64,000 nt of DNA from Branchiostoma floridae (taxonomy: Eukaryota > Chordata > Leptocardii > Amphioxiformes > Branchiostomatidae), in contig NC_049982.1 in NCBI RefSeq assembly GCF_000003815.2, positions 28,946,548 through 29,010,547 on the forward strand. Reading direction: 5' to 3'. Position numbers and translations under genes: made by a program. Numbering within the stretch: the first letter of the stretch is position 1; the number at the start of each line of letters is the position of its first letter. Shown one piece after another: positions 10,936-24,200 of the stretch. The notes beneath the pieces were generated by a model. The model worked only from the letters and a program-made list of their open reading frames with translations, searched no databases and was not told the origin of the DNA.

Positions 10936-12106
10936 CCTAAACAAAATCAAATAAAGTCTATTTTCACTGCTTCCTTTTAAACAGAGAACTATTGTCATGT
11001 GTACATAAATTGTGAATCATCATGTATCATCGTAATGGTAAACTTCATTGTTCTTTTAAGTGTGCTTCCTGTAAGTTAGATGCATTTGCAATAAGCATGG
11101 CTTTTTTTGAAAAAGAAATTTCAAAATGTAATATTTTGAAATTCTTGATCTTTAATTTTCTATTAGTTATTACTGCCTACCTAATTTTCATGATTTACAT
11201 TAAATTTTGTATTAACCCTTGTCCTACTAATGTATGGTGTGACCGATACATTTTGTCATCAGGATGCATCCTTAGGAAGTAAAGGTTAATAATACTGCAT
11301 TTTGTAGAACTTATGATGGCAATGAAATGACATGATATCTGGCTAAGCTATTAAAGAGGTATTTTCTAACCGTCTTCCTGCAACCTTACCCTGTATCCTA
11401 TACAAATTTTGTGACAAAAGGCTTCCTTGGCAGGATGAAAGTTAAAAAAAGATAGGTAGATTGATGTTTGTTCCACATACCAATTTCTGTACTTGTGTAA
11501 GAGTTAGGTCCAGTTGAGTTTAGAATTGAACTTCTTGAATGGCTTGATCTTGGAGAAATTAAAATTCCTATTTCTATAAAATTCACACTTCCCTTTTCAG
11601 AATATACAGTATAACTATTTAGGTTGTGGAGTTGTGGAAAAAAAAAAAATTCGTATTCATTCTGCCACAAAGGATGGACCTCGACAAGTGTAAGACTAAA
11701 TCTTGGTTGAAAAAGAACGGGCCAAAACAATATTGCCAACAAGCCATTTTACACTTAGCATTATACAAATATATAAAAAGGAATAAAAAAAGTTCTAATT
11801 TTTTTTGTATGTTTGTAGCAGATATTTGGGGACTTTTTGGGGACAATTTTGCAGCAAAATGGCCATATGATTATGAATAAATTATACATTCGAAATCTTA
11901 ATGCTTAATATGTACCATGAATTCTTATCATAGAATGAGCTGACAGATTTTTACACAAATTGCACTACGTTTCCTTAAGGTTCCCGGCATATTACAAATG
12001 CCTCCAGCCAGAATAATACTCCACGTTTTATTGTAGGCGAGTTCACTCCATATTTGGAAGTACTTCCAATATGGAATTTCATGGCCCTTACTGCACATGC
12101 ACAATG
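10936..12106. other. AT-rich sequence, no gene recognised
   Basis: Contains poly-A/T runs and short overlapping frames on both strands near 11400-11880. No family, RNA gene or repeat boundary can be supported. Confidence 0.45.
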
Positions 12107-12248
12107 AAATGCATTGTGGGTAATATGTCAAAGGTGAAAGCCCCTGAGACATAAACAAAACATATTTGGCCATGTTTTATGCAGTCTAGGCAAGAACTGT
12201 TTACAAGTTAGGGGCTTTAACCTTTGACATGTTACCCACAATGCATTT
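12107..12248. mobile_element. Short MITE in the 3' flank of ZDHHC16
   Basis: AAATGCATTGTGGGTAATAT at the left is inverted at the right (CATGTTACCCACAATGCATTT). The arms of ~40 bp include AAAGCCCCTGA and its inverse. The total length is 142 bp. It lies just downstream of the ZDHHC16 stop codon and may be part of its 3' UTR. Confidence 0.8.
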
Positions 12249-12299
12249 GGCTATACAAGAAAATTATACCCAAAGACTACCCCCCCCCCCATTTCAGAT

Positions 12300-15200
12300 T
12301 CAGATTGGTAGCACCCTTCTGCCGTAGTCTTGTGGATTGTGCCATGTAAGCCCGTCTCCCATTGGTGGATGTGAAGATGGGAATAAAACATGTCTCCAAG
12401 ACCTGCGGGAAAAAGTCGGGACAATTTTTCTCTTTTGGTATCTAAGGCAAACATCTCGGCAAGTACCCAAAATTCAAGGTATTTATTGCTAGCTAAAGCC
12501 ACAGCAAGCAAAATTTATGGATGACACCCTCTAAATACTCTACTACATCTAATGCAAGAACACAAAAGAAGTCAAGATGGTAAAAAAAAAAGGGCTTAAG
12601 TTTTGCAACACAGAAACACTACTGTAAGAAGAATTTGAGTGACAACAGATGATATCACAGTTAAAATGTCTTTCATACTTGTATTCAGTCATAAAGCCCG
12701 CCTTAATGCATGAAAATTGATTCTGATTCTGTGAGCTCTAAACAACATTTTTGGAAGTATCATACAATCATATGCCTGGGGATTTCTTGAACACTGCACA
12801 TTATTAGTTACAAAGTTCACAAAACTAGTGCAGAGATGAAAAAGATTATTTTTGAGTACCGGTATATTTTGTCTACCAAAGAAAAGGCCCAGAAAGTCCC
12901 CTTTAATGACATATTTTGATGTTACCTCCAAACTAACACAGAGAACAGCATATACACAGTGTAGGCTGGATCAGAAGAAAAATGATCAAAATACTAATAA
13001 ATCTAATGAACTATGACGGACCATTGCCGGAATGGAAAAAAAGGATATTTGACTATTTTGTCTATCGAAAGAAAATGCCCAGCAAATCTCCCTTTCGCCG
13101 ACATAGTTGGAATCCAAAGTCCAAACCAACAGCAGCAAATAGAGTAAATAATGTGTAGATGGGATCAAAAGAAAAATGACCATGATACTAATCTACTTCA
13201 ACTTTCCACATTAAGACTGGTTCTAAGAAAGATGATACGGTAATAACGAATGAGCCGTCACCCACCTGCCATTTGTCAAACCTAGAAACATTTTCCAGTT
13301 TTTCCTGGGGCCGTAGTCGTAAGGGTTTCTGAACACCTGGGCCAAGAAGAAAGTTGATAAGAAGAACGTAAAACACTGAAACACTGCCAGAAGCTATGGC
13401 AGAGTAAGTAATGGCTTGAACTATTGCATTAAATTCCAGAAGGTATACTGTTAGGATCAAGTCTAGCAATACCATACCATATATTTTGTGTAAGATAAGC
13501 ATTCTATATATATATAGTTACATTCACAACTAAGCTCTGCTCCATAACTTAACTTGCAGGGAATATGTAATGATGTGGTATTTTCTAAGTGAATTCCCTT
13601 TTCTATATTTCTTAATCAATGCAGAAAAAATACAACTTCTACCCTCCAATTGCTTTGAGATTTGGAAAGTTTTTACCATATATTGAACAGGGAGAGAACG
13701 TCTTAGACAGGTACATTTGTCTATAGTATGCTATTTTAAAAGCTATCCTTCATCAGATAGAGGAAATATAAAAACATGATGAATAAGTTTGGGAAAGTGA
13801 GCTCTGCGAATAAAAAGTATTACTTCTTCTGCAAGAATATACATGATGAATTGTGCCAAAGTAAATGTGCTTAAGACAGATCACATGTTGTATGTTTCTG
13901 CATCGTAAGATTACTGTTGAAAGGATTTGTCTTATCTATAGGTGCAACTATATATCATATAATGTTATAATTGTATTGCGCAAGAATTTTACAATGTCCA
14001 AAGTATCTACTGATACATATCTATAGTTTCATAATATATATTTACAGGTGTATACCTCATTAAAACCAGAGGTTTTGTTTTTGTTTGTTTCCTGTGTGTT
14101 TCCAAGGGGACTCTAACAAGAGGTTAGGTCAAAGGTCCAAGTAATGGTTGTCAAAGGTTACCTCATTTCCTGTCTTTAACTTCCTGCTATATGCATGTCC
14201 TTTGCCTTATGGGGGCCAGTGGCCAGTGGGAGAATGCATATTTGACAGAACAGCAAGAAATTCAAATAATGAATAAAACAAAGTCCAAACAAATACTTAA
14301 CTTAGATGTGAGATCAACTTGTTGTTTTGCTTTGTAAGAACTGCTTACCTGCCCCTTCTTTTGAGCCCTTTTACTTTCTTTCTTGTTGATGTGGACCTCT
14401 ATACTGGTTTGTCCATGTGTGATGAGTCTGGCATGCCATACAGACAGGCCCCCTACAGCAGCACCTGCACCACTGGGAAATAAAATGGATCAGTCAATAG
14501 AAAACTGGCCGGGCACCGGACAAAATAAAACTGATGGGGAAGGGATGGACATATTATTTTTCTAGGTTTTGAAATGATAGATGTAATGTGTCTGAGGAAA
14601 TATGGCACCTAATAGTATGCAATTCCTTTCCATACTACTAATTGGACTATTTAATCCTGCTAGTTAAATCCTGCTACAGCAATACTGAACTTGATGCTGA
14701 TTCAATGCCATCTCTGGTGCTGATTGGACTACACTACACCTGTCTGTGGTGCTGATTGGCCTATACCATCCCTGTCCCTGGTGCTGATTGGACAATACCA
14801 TCCCAGTCCCAGGTGTTGATTGGATTATACTAATACTGTCCCTGGTGCTGATCGGACTATACATGTATCATCCCTGTCCCTGGTCTGATTGGACTATATC
14901 AGCTGTGTCCCTAATGCTGTTTGGAATATACCATCCCTGTCCCTGGTGCTGATTGGACTACACCAGCTGTGTCCTAGGTGCTGATTGGACTACACCAGCT
15001 GTGTCCTAGGTGCGGATTGGACAGTACCACCACTGACCCTAGTGCTAATTGGACTATACCAGCTGTGTCCCTATTGCTAATTTGACTATACTATCCCAGT
15101 CTCTGGTATTTTATTGGACAATCCTGTCTCTGCCCTTGCTAAATAAAATCATACCGACCTGCACAGAAAGAAGAGGTAGATAATGAGGTTGTGCTGAGCC

Positions 15201-18200
15201 CTTTCCCACATGGTGACTGGCTCCTGCACAAATGTCTGGTTGGCTGGGTAGGAGAACTCTGATGCTGCGGTGTCCTGGCCCTGGGGCTGCCGTAACTGTA
15301 ACTGCAGAGGGAAAGAAAATCATTTTGGACTACATTATCCCCGTCCCTAGTCCTGATTGGCTTATGGGGGCACACCCCAGTTTATTTGGGGTTTCAAATG
15401 GAGGCAGCACACCCTCAAGTCTAGCGACTTTCTCTTCCAGGGAATTATCCTGAAGCAAAATAACTGTATATGGGGTGAGAGCATATTCCTTCAGCTACAA
15501 GACCAACTGAGTTTCGATCCTTCAACTTCTTTAATTTTGAAAAATTATAGGGAAAAACCATTATTTTCATGTCAAAAATGATGCACAAAATCGGGCATTT
15601 TCGCATTGGATAAAACAGATGAAGCAGATTTTTCCGGCAAGCATGACTGATACTGCCAGAAAGAGGAAAGTCTAAAGAGTAATATAGCCAATTATGAAGA
15701 AAATTCTAGTACTACAGTTTTTTTAATCATCCAAGACGCGCGGCATTACAACTTGGCTTAACACAGTGCTTCAGAGGTCAATCTAGGTCACTGGCCTGTT
15801 TACATTCAGGCGTAGGAATATCCCGGAAGTAAGGCGCGGACCAAAACACAATTTGCACCAAAAACACACCATTTCCTACGCTTTTCAGCCATGTAACCGT
15901 TAAATGTCATTTCGCAGAAAATAATGAGAAATCTCAACTCAAACATAGACCCTCGGAAGCCTTTTGTCACTTTTTTGTCGTGCACTACCACGGACCCCGG
16001 TGGCGGAAGAACTGGGGTGTGCACCGTTATACCAACCCTGTCCTTGGTGCTGATTGGCATATGCTGTCCTTGCAACTGATTGAGCAATACTAACCTGACT
16101 TTGTTGCTAATTGGTCTATTTGGTCACTTTTCTGATTGGCTTCTATCAACCTTGTCCTTGGTGCTGATTGGATTATACCATCCTTGTCCTTGCTGCTAAT
16201 TGGATTATCCCTGTCTTTGATGCTGATTGGGCTATATTATCAATCCCCCAGGCACAGATTGATATACTCTACAATCATGTATCTTTGTTCTTGCAATTGG
16301 TTGGATCAAACCATTCAGTTTTTTTTGCTAACTTGACTTGATTATCCCCTTTCTTGGTACTGATAGAGTGATGCCATCCCTCCCCTTGGTACAGAATGGT
16401 AGACACACTACCCATGGTTTTTCTACTGAATGGGCCTCAGCATTCCTGTCCCTGGTTTTGATTGGACAATTGCATTCCTGTCCTCAATGCTGATTGGACA
16501 ATAACATTATTGACCCTGCTGCTGATTGGACAATTCAATTTTCTTTCCTTGGTACTGATTGGATACATCTTTAAGGCATAAATCTGTACAATACAAGGTT
16601 AGAAAACAGCAACTTACTGCAGCAGCTTGGATACTATCCAGTGGTGACAGCAGGGAAAACTTGCCACTGAAAAGGTATTTCTGAAAAAAAAAAAAATTAT
16701 TTTCTTTTTATATCAGCAAATTGTGCACACTACATTATGTATTAAAACATCTTGGGCAAGTACATTGACTGTTTTCCTTTTCACACTGGAATATTAACAT
16801 ATACAATATTAATACAAAAGTAAATTATAAACAATAGCTTCCTCTGAGAAAGGTGAACAGTTACTATTGAATTCCAAGTAATAATCTGTAAATAGTGCAT
16901 CAAGAAAACTTCTCTTGATTGTCAAGATAACTTTTTTTTTAATATCTAATACTAAGGGACTTGTGTTGGCTCTAAAAAGTGTAACTATTTAATATAATAT
17001 AATATAATATAATATAATATAATATAATATAATATAATATAATATAACATAATATAATATAATATAATATAATATAATATAATATATATTAAACAAAGTC
17101 ATTTCCAAACCTCAGTTCAATAGTTGAAACTCAGAGGAAACTCAGAGATATCTCCTGTGTGTATACTGTTTTTCCCTAGTCAGGAATTTCTAATGTTTGC
17201 TTTTAAGAGGATGATATTATTTATCTGACAAGTCTTGTTTTCACCAATTAGAGTCTGTAATTCCCATGTGTTTCTCATGAGTTTCATGGTAATTAATCAC
17301 TCCTAGGACTCTTGCCAGCCTGCTGTCTGCTAAATACAGTATATGCTATATGCCCTTGAGCCTCCTAGGCTAGGAGGCTCAAGGGCATATAGCATATACT
17401 GTATTTAGCAGACAGCAGACTGGCAAGTCCTCGTGTTTCTGTGGGTGAGGTAGTTGGTCACAGATTTTAGCTAATATAATGATTCCATAGGATTTTGCAT
17501 GTGTATGTATTTCAGTATCTGTCTACTGTTACAGTATGACAAGAGTCTCAGACGTTTAAGGAGGTCCCATGTTTGAGGAGGTGCATATAAGGAATGGTAA
17601 TAAAGGAGAAGGGTTAGCAACCCCCTCTGTTAAACTATAACCTGATTCTGAAATTTGCAAACCAATGTGACAATACACCTTTCTCATGCAGCAGCCATGA
17701 TAGATTCAAAATGAAGCCAATGTGGCAAACAAAAGACTGCCCATTAGCAGTTCAACCAATGACAGCATGGCTATTAGGGAATCAACCAATAAGAGATTGG
17801 CTGCATGTCCGTCAAATACTGGCATTTGTTATTATGATTCTACTTTCCCTATCTTAAGGGGCTATAGTATCAGTTAAATCTAAATTGCTACATCTTTGGT
17901 GCAAAACACTAGTAATAATGTTCATTATTTGATCTTATCTTGTGAAAATTTGTGTGGTTTGGGGGAAAACTAAGTTCTGTCTGTTTGCCTCATTGACCTA
18001 GTTATTGATCTACCATGGCCGCTGCGTGAGAAATGTGTATAGGCACTACAGGGTAAACAACAACAACAACAAACGACAATCTAAAGATGTACTCACGAAT
18101 CACAGTAACCTTACCTCAGAGTTATGGAAGTGGTCTAAGAAGACGTCGTATGTGCTGTAGCAGACATAGCAGCATCCCACAAAGATGTAGACACAGAAGA

Positions 18201-21200
18201 GGAAGAAGTAGCGGTGGTTGTAATGTCCAACACAGTTGTTCAGCCATGCTGACATATGGTTAAGGAAATTCTAGATAAATCCACACTGATTTGACTGGTA
18301 CACTATCTTCATTATAAATATAGAATACAACACGGTGTATTCCGTATCACCCAAGGTATCAGCCCGACCGCGGGTCGGATCGCCCGACGGCCGGAGGGTG
18401 ATACGACCCGCGGGAGGGCTGAGACCAAGGGTGATGTGGAATACACCGTGTTGTATTCAATTTATGTCATACCCACCTGAGAAAACCCATGTTTTGATGC
18501 GAAATGCGCCAGAAGTTGAACAAATTTGTTGCCCTCGAAAAAAAAAAGTGTTGCAACAGTAATGTTCCAACGTCCGAATCAGGTATTCGAACTTTCGATG
18601 GCGCCGTACTCGGCTCACTCGAAACAATTCGATTTATTTGATTTATTCAAATGGAGCCCATGTGATAAGCCCGGGCCGTACGGAAAGTTATCAGCCGGTC
18701 CGGAACACCCGTATTGAACATTTTCGCGTCACAGGTATGACATAAAGGTTAATACATTCTACTGATATTTGTTCAATTTTGTATCGTATATATACAACGT
18801 GTTGTATTTTATCTATGTCATACTCACCTGAGAAAACACATATTTCGATGCAAAATGCACCAGAAGTTGAGAAAATGTTGCGTCCTCAAACAAAAGATTG
18901 TAACAACAGCAATTCTAGCATCCAAATCCGGTATTCGAATTTTCAACCGTGCCGTATTCAGCCCGTTTGAAATAGTTCGATTTACTAGAAGGAAGCCCGT
19001 ATGATACGTGTGTGGCCCAGGTATGACATAAATGTATGTATGTGGCCACGACAGCAGCCTGCTGCCCATGTGCCCAGATTGTATTGTTTATGTCGTAATT
19101 TTAATAAAGTCAAAGTCAATATATTTTGGGTAGCATTTGTGCGTATGTTTGTATGTATGTGAATAGATATGCAGCATAACTTTGCATTGAATTTGTGGGT
19201 CATTCTGTAGTAATTTGTCCATGCATAAAGGTGACCTTTTTAGAACAATATTGGGTGTCCCTTGAAAAATGCCAAAATCTCTGTATATATTCAGAGGGTC
19301 TCTTACTAGTATTCCAACTATCTGTGTACCTTCCTTAATATCTGATAGTCACTTGACTGCTGTTGTTAGCTTACAGACCCTACCGTTAGCAAGAAATTGA
19401 GCACGGCGTTGGTCATACAAACAGTTTTGGTGCTGCCATTTTACATTGACCCACTTTCAACTTCTTAAATCACAAATCTCAAGATGATAGTAGTCCTTCA
19501 AACTTTTTCTATATCTCCCTAAATGAGTCATAGTCATTTGACTGCTTTCTAAAACTTATCCTGACTACCTTAATCGCAAGAAAGAGTGCCATATACATAT
19601 TAGGAGTAGTTTCGGCACTTTCAACTTCTTAATCGCAAATCTCAGTATCCCAAGATGAGATATTCTTCCAAGTTCCAACCTTTCTTGTATCTTTCCAAAA
19701 TGTGTCATAAACTTTCTAAAACTTATCCTGACTATCATTAGCGAGAAAGTGTGTCAAAAGTTGGCTATATGCAAGCAAAGTTATACGTATACTGTGCAGT
19801 ACATTAGAAGCGGGTCCATATGGGGGTATTAGGATTTCAAAAAGGATTAATATTTAATTGAAAAGATGGATGAGGTAATCTAAGAAAAAGTAGGGAGAAT
19901 TTGTACCTCCCCAAAATATCATCTTTCAGAAAATAACAGTCACGGTAGTCAGGATAAGCTTTACAAAGCAGCTAAGTGACTATCACATATTTAAGGAGAT
20001 ACAAAAAAGTTTGATGACTTATAATCCCATCTTGGGCTACAGAGATTTGAGCACTTTAGTAAAAGACATTGAAAGTAGTTCAACATAAAATGTCAGTGCC
20101 AAACCTACTTCTGTGACAGACATCGGGCACAATTTCTACTAACGGTAGGGTTGCTAAAGGGGCATTCCACTCCAGAAGGGAGTCTTGTTTTCCAATAGAT
20201 AATGTGTCAATGAATACATAATCAGCCGAATTCTGTGGAATTCACCTTGGGATGAATTACGTGATGTGTGTTTTATAAAACAATAATGACACTCACTAAA
20301 CCCATGCAGACCCTAACCATGCATTCCCTATACGCATAGACACTTTGTTTATCGTACATATTTTCGGGATAAATGAGGTACGCTAAGCACACCGAGAAGG
20401 CAAATTGTTCATAAGATAGCAAAGAATACAAGAACAAGACGAGAATTTCTTAGCGAACCTGAGATTAGTTTTGTAACCTTACCTAAAAGTTTAGCATTGT
20501 ATTCAGCCATAGGATTAATTCAACTAGAGGGTACTTGGGGAGTTTAGTGGAAGAGTGAATGCTTTTGAGGCATGTGGAGCAACTGGGTACTTTATCGTAT
20601 AATGTGAAGTAGTAATGCAGTTATCACTTCCTAAAATTGATATCTATCGGAAAATTACACTCCCGTGTGGACTGGAATGCCCCTTTAAGCTAACAACAGC
20701 AGGTGAGTGACTATCAGACATTTAGGAAGATACACAAAAACATAGAAGACTAGGAACCCTTGGAATACAGAGATTTGGCCCCTTTTTATGGACCATTTTG
20801 CTATCTAAAAGGGCTACTTTGATACAAGGACAAATTAGTACAGAATGACCCAGAAATTATTTAATTGAAACGTGTTGGCTGGCAGTTCTGATGACGTTTG
20901 TGCACACACAGTTTAATAGTATACAAAAAAAAAAGTAATCCTAAATAATACTGACTCGAAAGAAATACCAGTACCAACCTCCAGTATCTGTTCCCATGGT
21001 CAATGCCCTTACCACCAGTGCACAATTGGAAGGGTCCTCAAGGGGAATTCAAGAACTCATCTGCTACAATGCCCTGTGTTTAGGCTTGAACTTTTGGTAA
21101 ATTTGTCCAAACAAACTTGATTCAAGCATAACTATTTATTCTCATTACATATACACTTCTTGAGTGGAATGCCCCTGTAAGGAACACCCCTGGCAATTGT

Positions 21201-24200
21201 CACAAGACTTAGCAATTGACTTTGCAATAAGGTACGTTCATCAATATTTCAAAGCAAACTTCCCTTTGAAAATCGTGCCGACGGTGCTTTCAGGCTCTAA
21301 GGAAATGGATGGTATTAAGGCAGGGGTCTCTTAAGAAAGGATACGACAGTGATGATCCATCTTCAAGACACAGCTGAAAGAAAAAAAGACATATATCGGA
21401 TTAAAGTCTTAAGGTCTATCATCTGATACAGCACCCAAGGCAACTTATTGGATTTAACTGTCAAGTGGTGTTCCAAGGCTGTTAAATTTCAAAGCATATT
21501 TTTATTACTGATAATTCTATTGTGACTTTTGCTTAAGGTCTACCATTTGATACAGCACCTAAGGCAACTTATTGGATTTAACTGTCAAGTGGTGTTCCAA
21601 GGCTGTTAAATTTCAAAGCATATTTTTATTACTGATAATTCTATTGTGACTTTTGCTTAAGGTCTACCATTTGATACAGCACCTAAGGCGTCTTATTGGA
21701 TTTAACTGTCAAGTGATGTTCAAAGACTATTAAATTTCAAAGCATATCTTTACTAGTATTAATATTACTGATAATTCTATTGAGGCAAACTTTTGCTTAA
21801 GGTTGTTTGTAAACATTGTGTTTGACAAAACTGTGTAAGATAGTTGCAGGTAAAGTGATAAATATTTTACAGACATATGAAAATAACTATCTGTGTGCTA
21901 GTTATCTCCCAGTGTAATAAACATTGCATGGGGTATATATTATGTAGTATTTCTTATCTATAACTTAACTATAAATCGTATTGTACATTTTACAGCAATG
22001 ATAAAATTGCAACATATTTATGGCTACAAAATGCATCCTTATTTATGACACAAATGTCTAACAGAAAAAAAAACACTTTTGTGTTCAGTAAAAGAAGAAA
22101 TTGAATATTTGAAACTACCTGAAACATTCACTTTTGTGCATTTCATGTTTTATTTGTCATTGTGAATTTGTCGCTGATTCTGTCAAAATGCATTTTTCTC
22201 CATTGGTTCTCATAAGCCAACAGACAAGCAGTTAGCAGGACATAGAAGACAGGAAATGTGATAACCTTTTCTGGGACCTTTGACCTAACTTCCTGTTAGT
22301 GTTCCCAAAGTGCCTAGCATGTGGAAACTAATTGGCACTAAACCATTTTGACTTAGATTTGACCACAACTACTTCCTTCATATTTCAGTGAAACCATTTT
22401 CCTGTCACTATTCTGTATTCAAAAAAAAAAAAAAAACACAAGCAAATACACAAACAGAAAACAAATCTTTCGTACTAGTAGGAGGTAAAAGATGTTCTCA
22501 CCATTTACAGACACTGCAGTGGTGTGTGCGCGGAGGCTTGGGTGAGATGCACTTTTTACACACGGTGGTGACCTCTGTGTTCAACCTGTCACCCTGTGGG
22601 AAAGTGGGGAGGGGGTACAGATATCAATGTTAGCCAGTGAAGAAGTTTTGTTCTTCATTCCTCAATAATGATTGGTTTATACTACCCATGGCAAATCATT
22701 TGTACTGATTAGTCTACACCATTCCTGTCCTTGGTACTGATTGGAATAAACCACCCATCTTTTGCCCTGAATGGACTAAGTCATAGATGCCCATTGATTG
22801 GACTATACCAGTCCTGTTCTTGGTGCTGATTGGACTATATCACCCTCATCTTTGGTACTGATTGGACAAAAAAAAACTGATGTCAGTGGTGCTGATTGGA
22901 CAATACCACCCCTGCCCTTAGTAGAGATGGGATGATATAATCCTTTTCCCTAGTGCTGATTGGGCTATATGATCAATGTCCTTGGTGTTGATTGGATAAT
23001 ACCATCCCTGTTCTTAGTACAGATGGGACAATATAATCCTTTTCCTTAGTTCTGAATGGACTATACCAACCCTGTCCTTGGTGCTGATTGGACTACAGCA
23101 TCCCCGCACTTGGTACTGATTGACTTATACCTTACCCACTCTTGGTGCTAATTAGTCCATACATTCTCTGTCATTTGACTATCCCACCCCTATCCTTGGT
23201 ATTGATTGGACTATTCTATCCTTGTCCTTGGTGCTGATTGGACTATACCATAACTGTCCTTGGTGATGATTGGTCTCTATCTTTCCGGTTCTTGGCACTG
23301 ATATTGGTCTATACCATCTCTGTCCTTGGTGCTGATTGGACTATACCATAACTGTCCTTGGTGCTGATTGGTCTGTGCCATCCTTGTTCTTGCCACTGAT
23401 TTGTCTATACAATCCCTGTCCTCGGTACTAATTGGACAATACAATCCCTGGCCTTGGTGCTGAGTAGTAAGGTAGGAGCTTATCAGTTACTTACCGAAGG
23501 AGGCTTTCCCGGAGATGTCAGTAGGGCCTTGAAGTAGTGGAAGAGGACGTTGACCGCCAGCCAGTTACCGAAGAAGAGATGAAAGGTCAAGGTCACGTAG
23601 CTACGTTCTCGCATGATGGGGAAAAACACCAGCCAGGCGATGCCTATCACACTCAGGACCAGTGAAACAACCACGAATACAAACACCTGTAAAAGTAAGA
23701 AGTATGTCAAGTTAACAGTCTGGGGAGTTTTGTAGAAAGAAATGCAAAGGGGAGCAATGCAATGGTTTAAGGTATCTCGGTTGGCTAAATTGGCATTTTG
23801 ACCTTCCACTGTTTTCTTATTAATAAATTAAGAACGAATGGAGCCGTAACGAATGTTGATAGATGGGCATGAAAGAATTCTAAATCTGATTTTTTGGGTA
23901 GTAATTAGAAAATGTTTGTTTTCATCTAATTAAAAAAATTTAATTCTTAATAACCACAGATCGTTAGTAGATAACAGTTTGCGCAACCGTGAGTTTGTAG
24001 TCTTCATCATTATGCAACGAAAAACGAAGTTTCATTACAGTGGTATGTAGCAAGGTGCTGTATTTTGTCATAGAAAAAATTGTATCAGAGGCAATAAAAA
24101 TGATGACGTCATCAATTTGGGCCCCAAAAAATCAGATTTAGAATTCTTTCATGCCAATCTATCAACATTCGTTACGGCTCCATTTGTTCTTAATTCATTA

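Noticed and set aside
12986-13183. Hydrophobic ORF in ZDHHC16 intron 10 as an alternative exon
   Set aside because: The tandem copy next to it is full of stops, and exons 10 and 11 already join in phase at a conserved point (GR-W).
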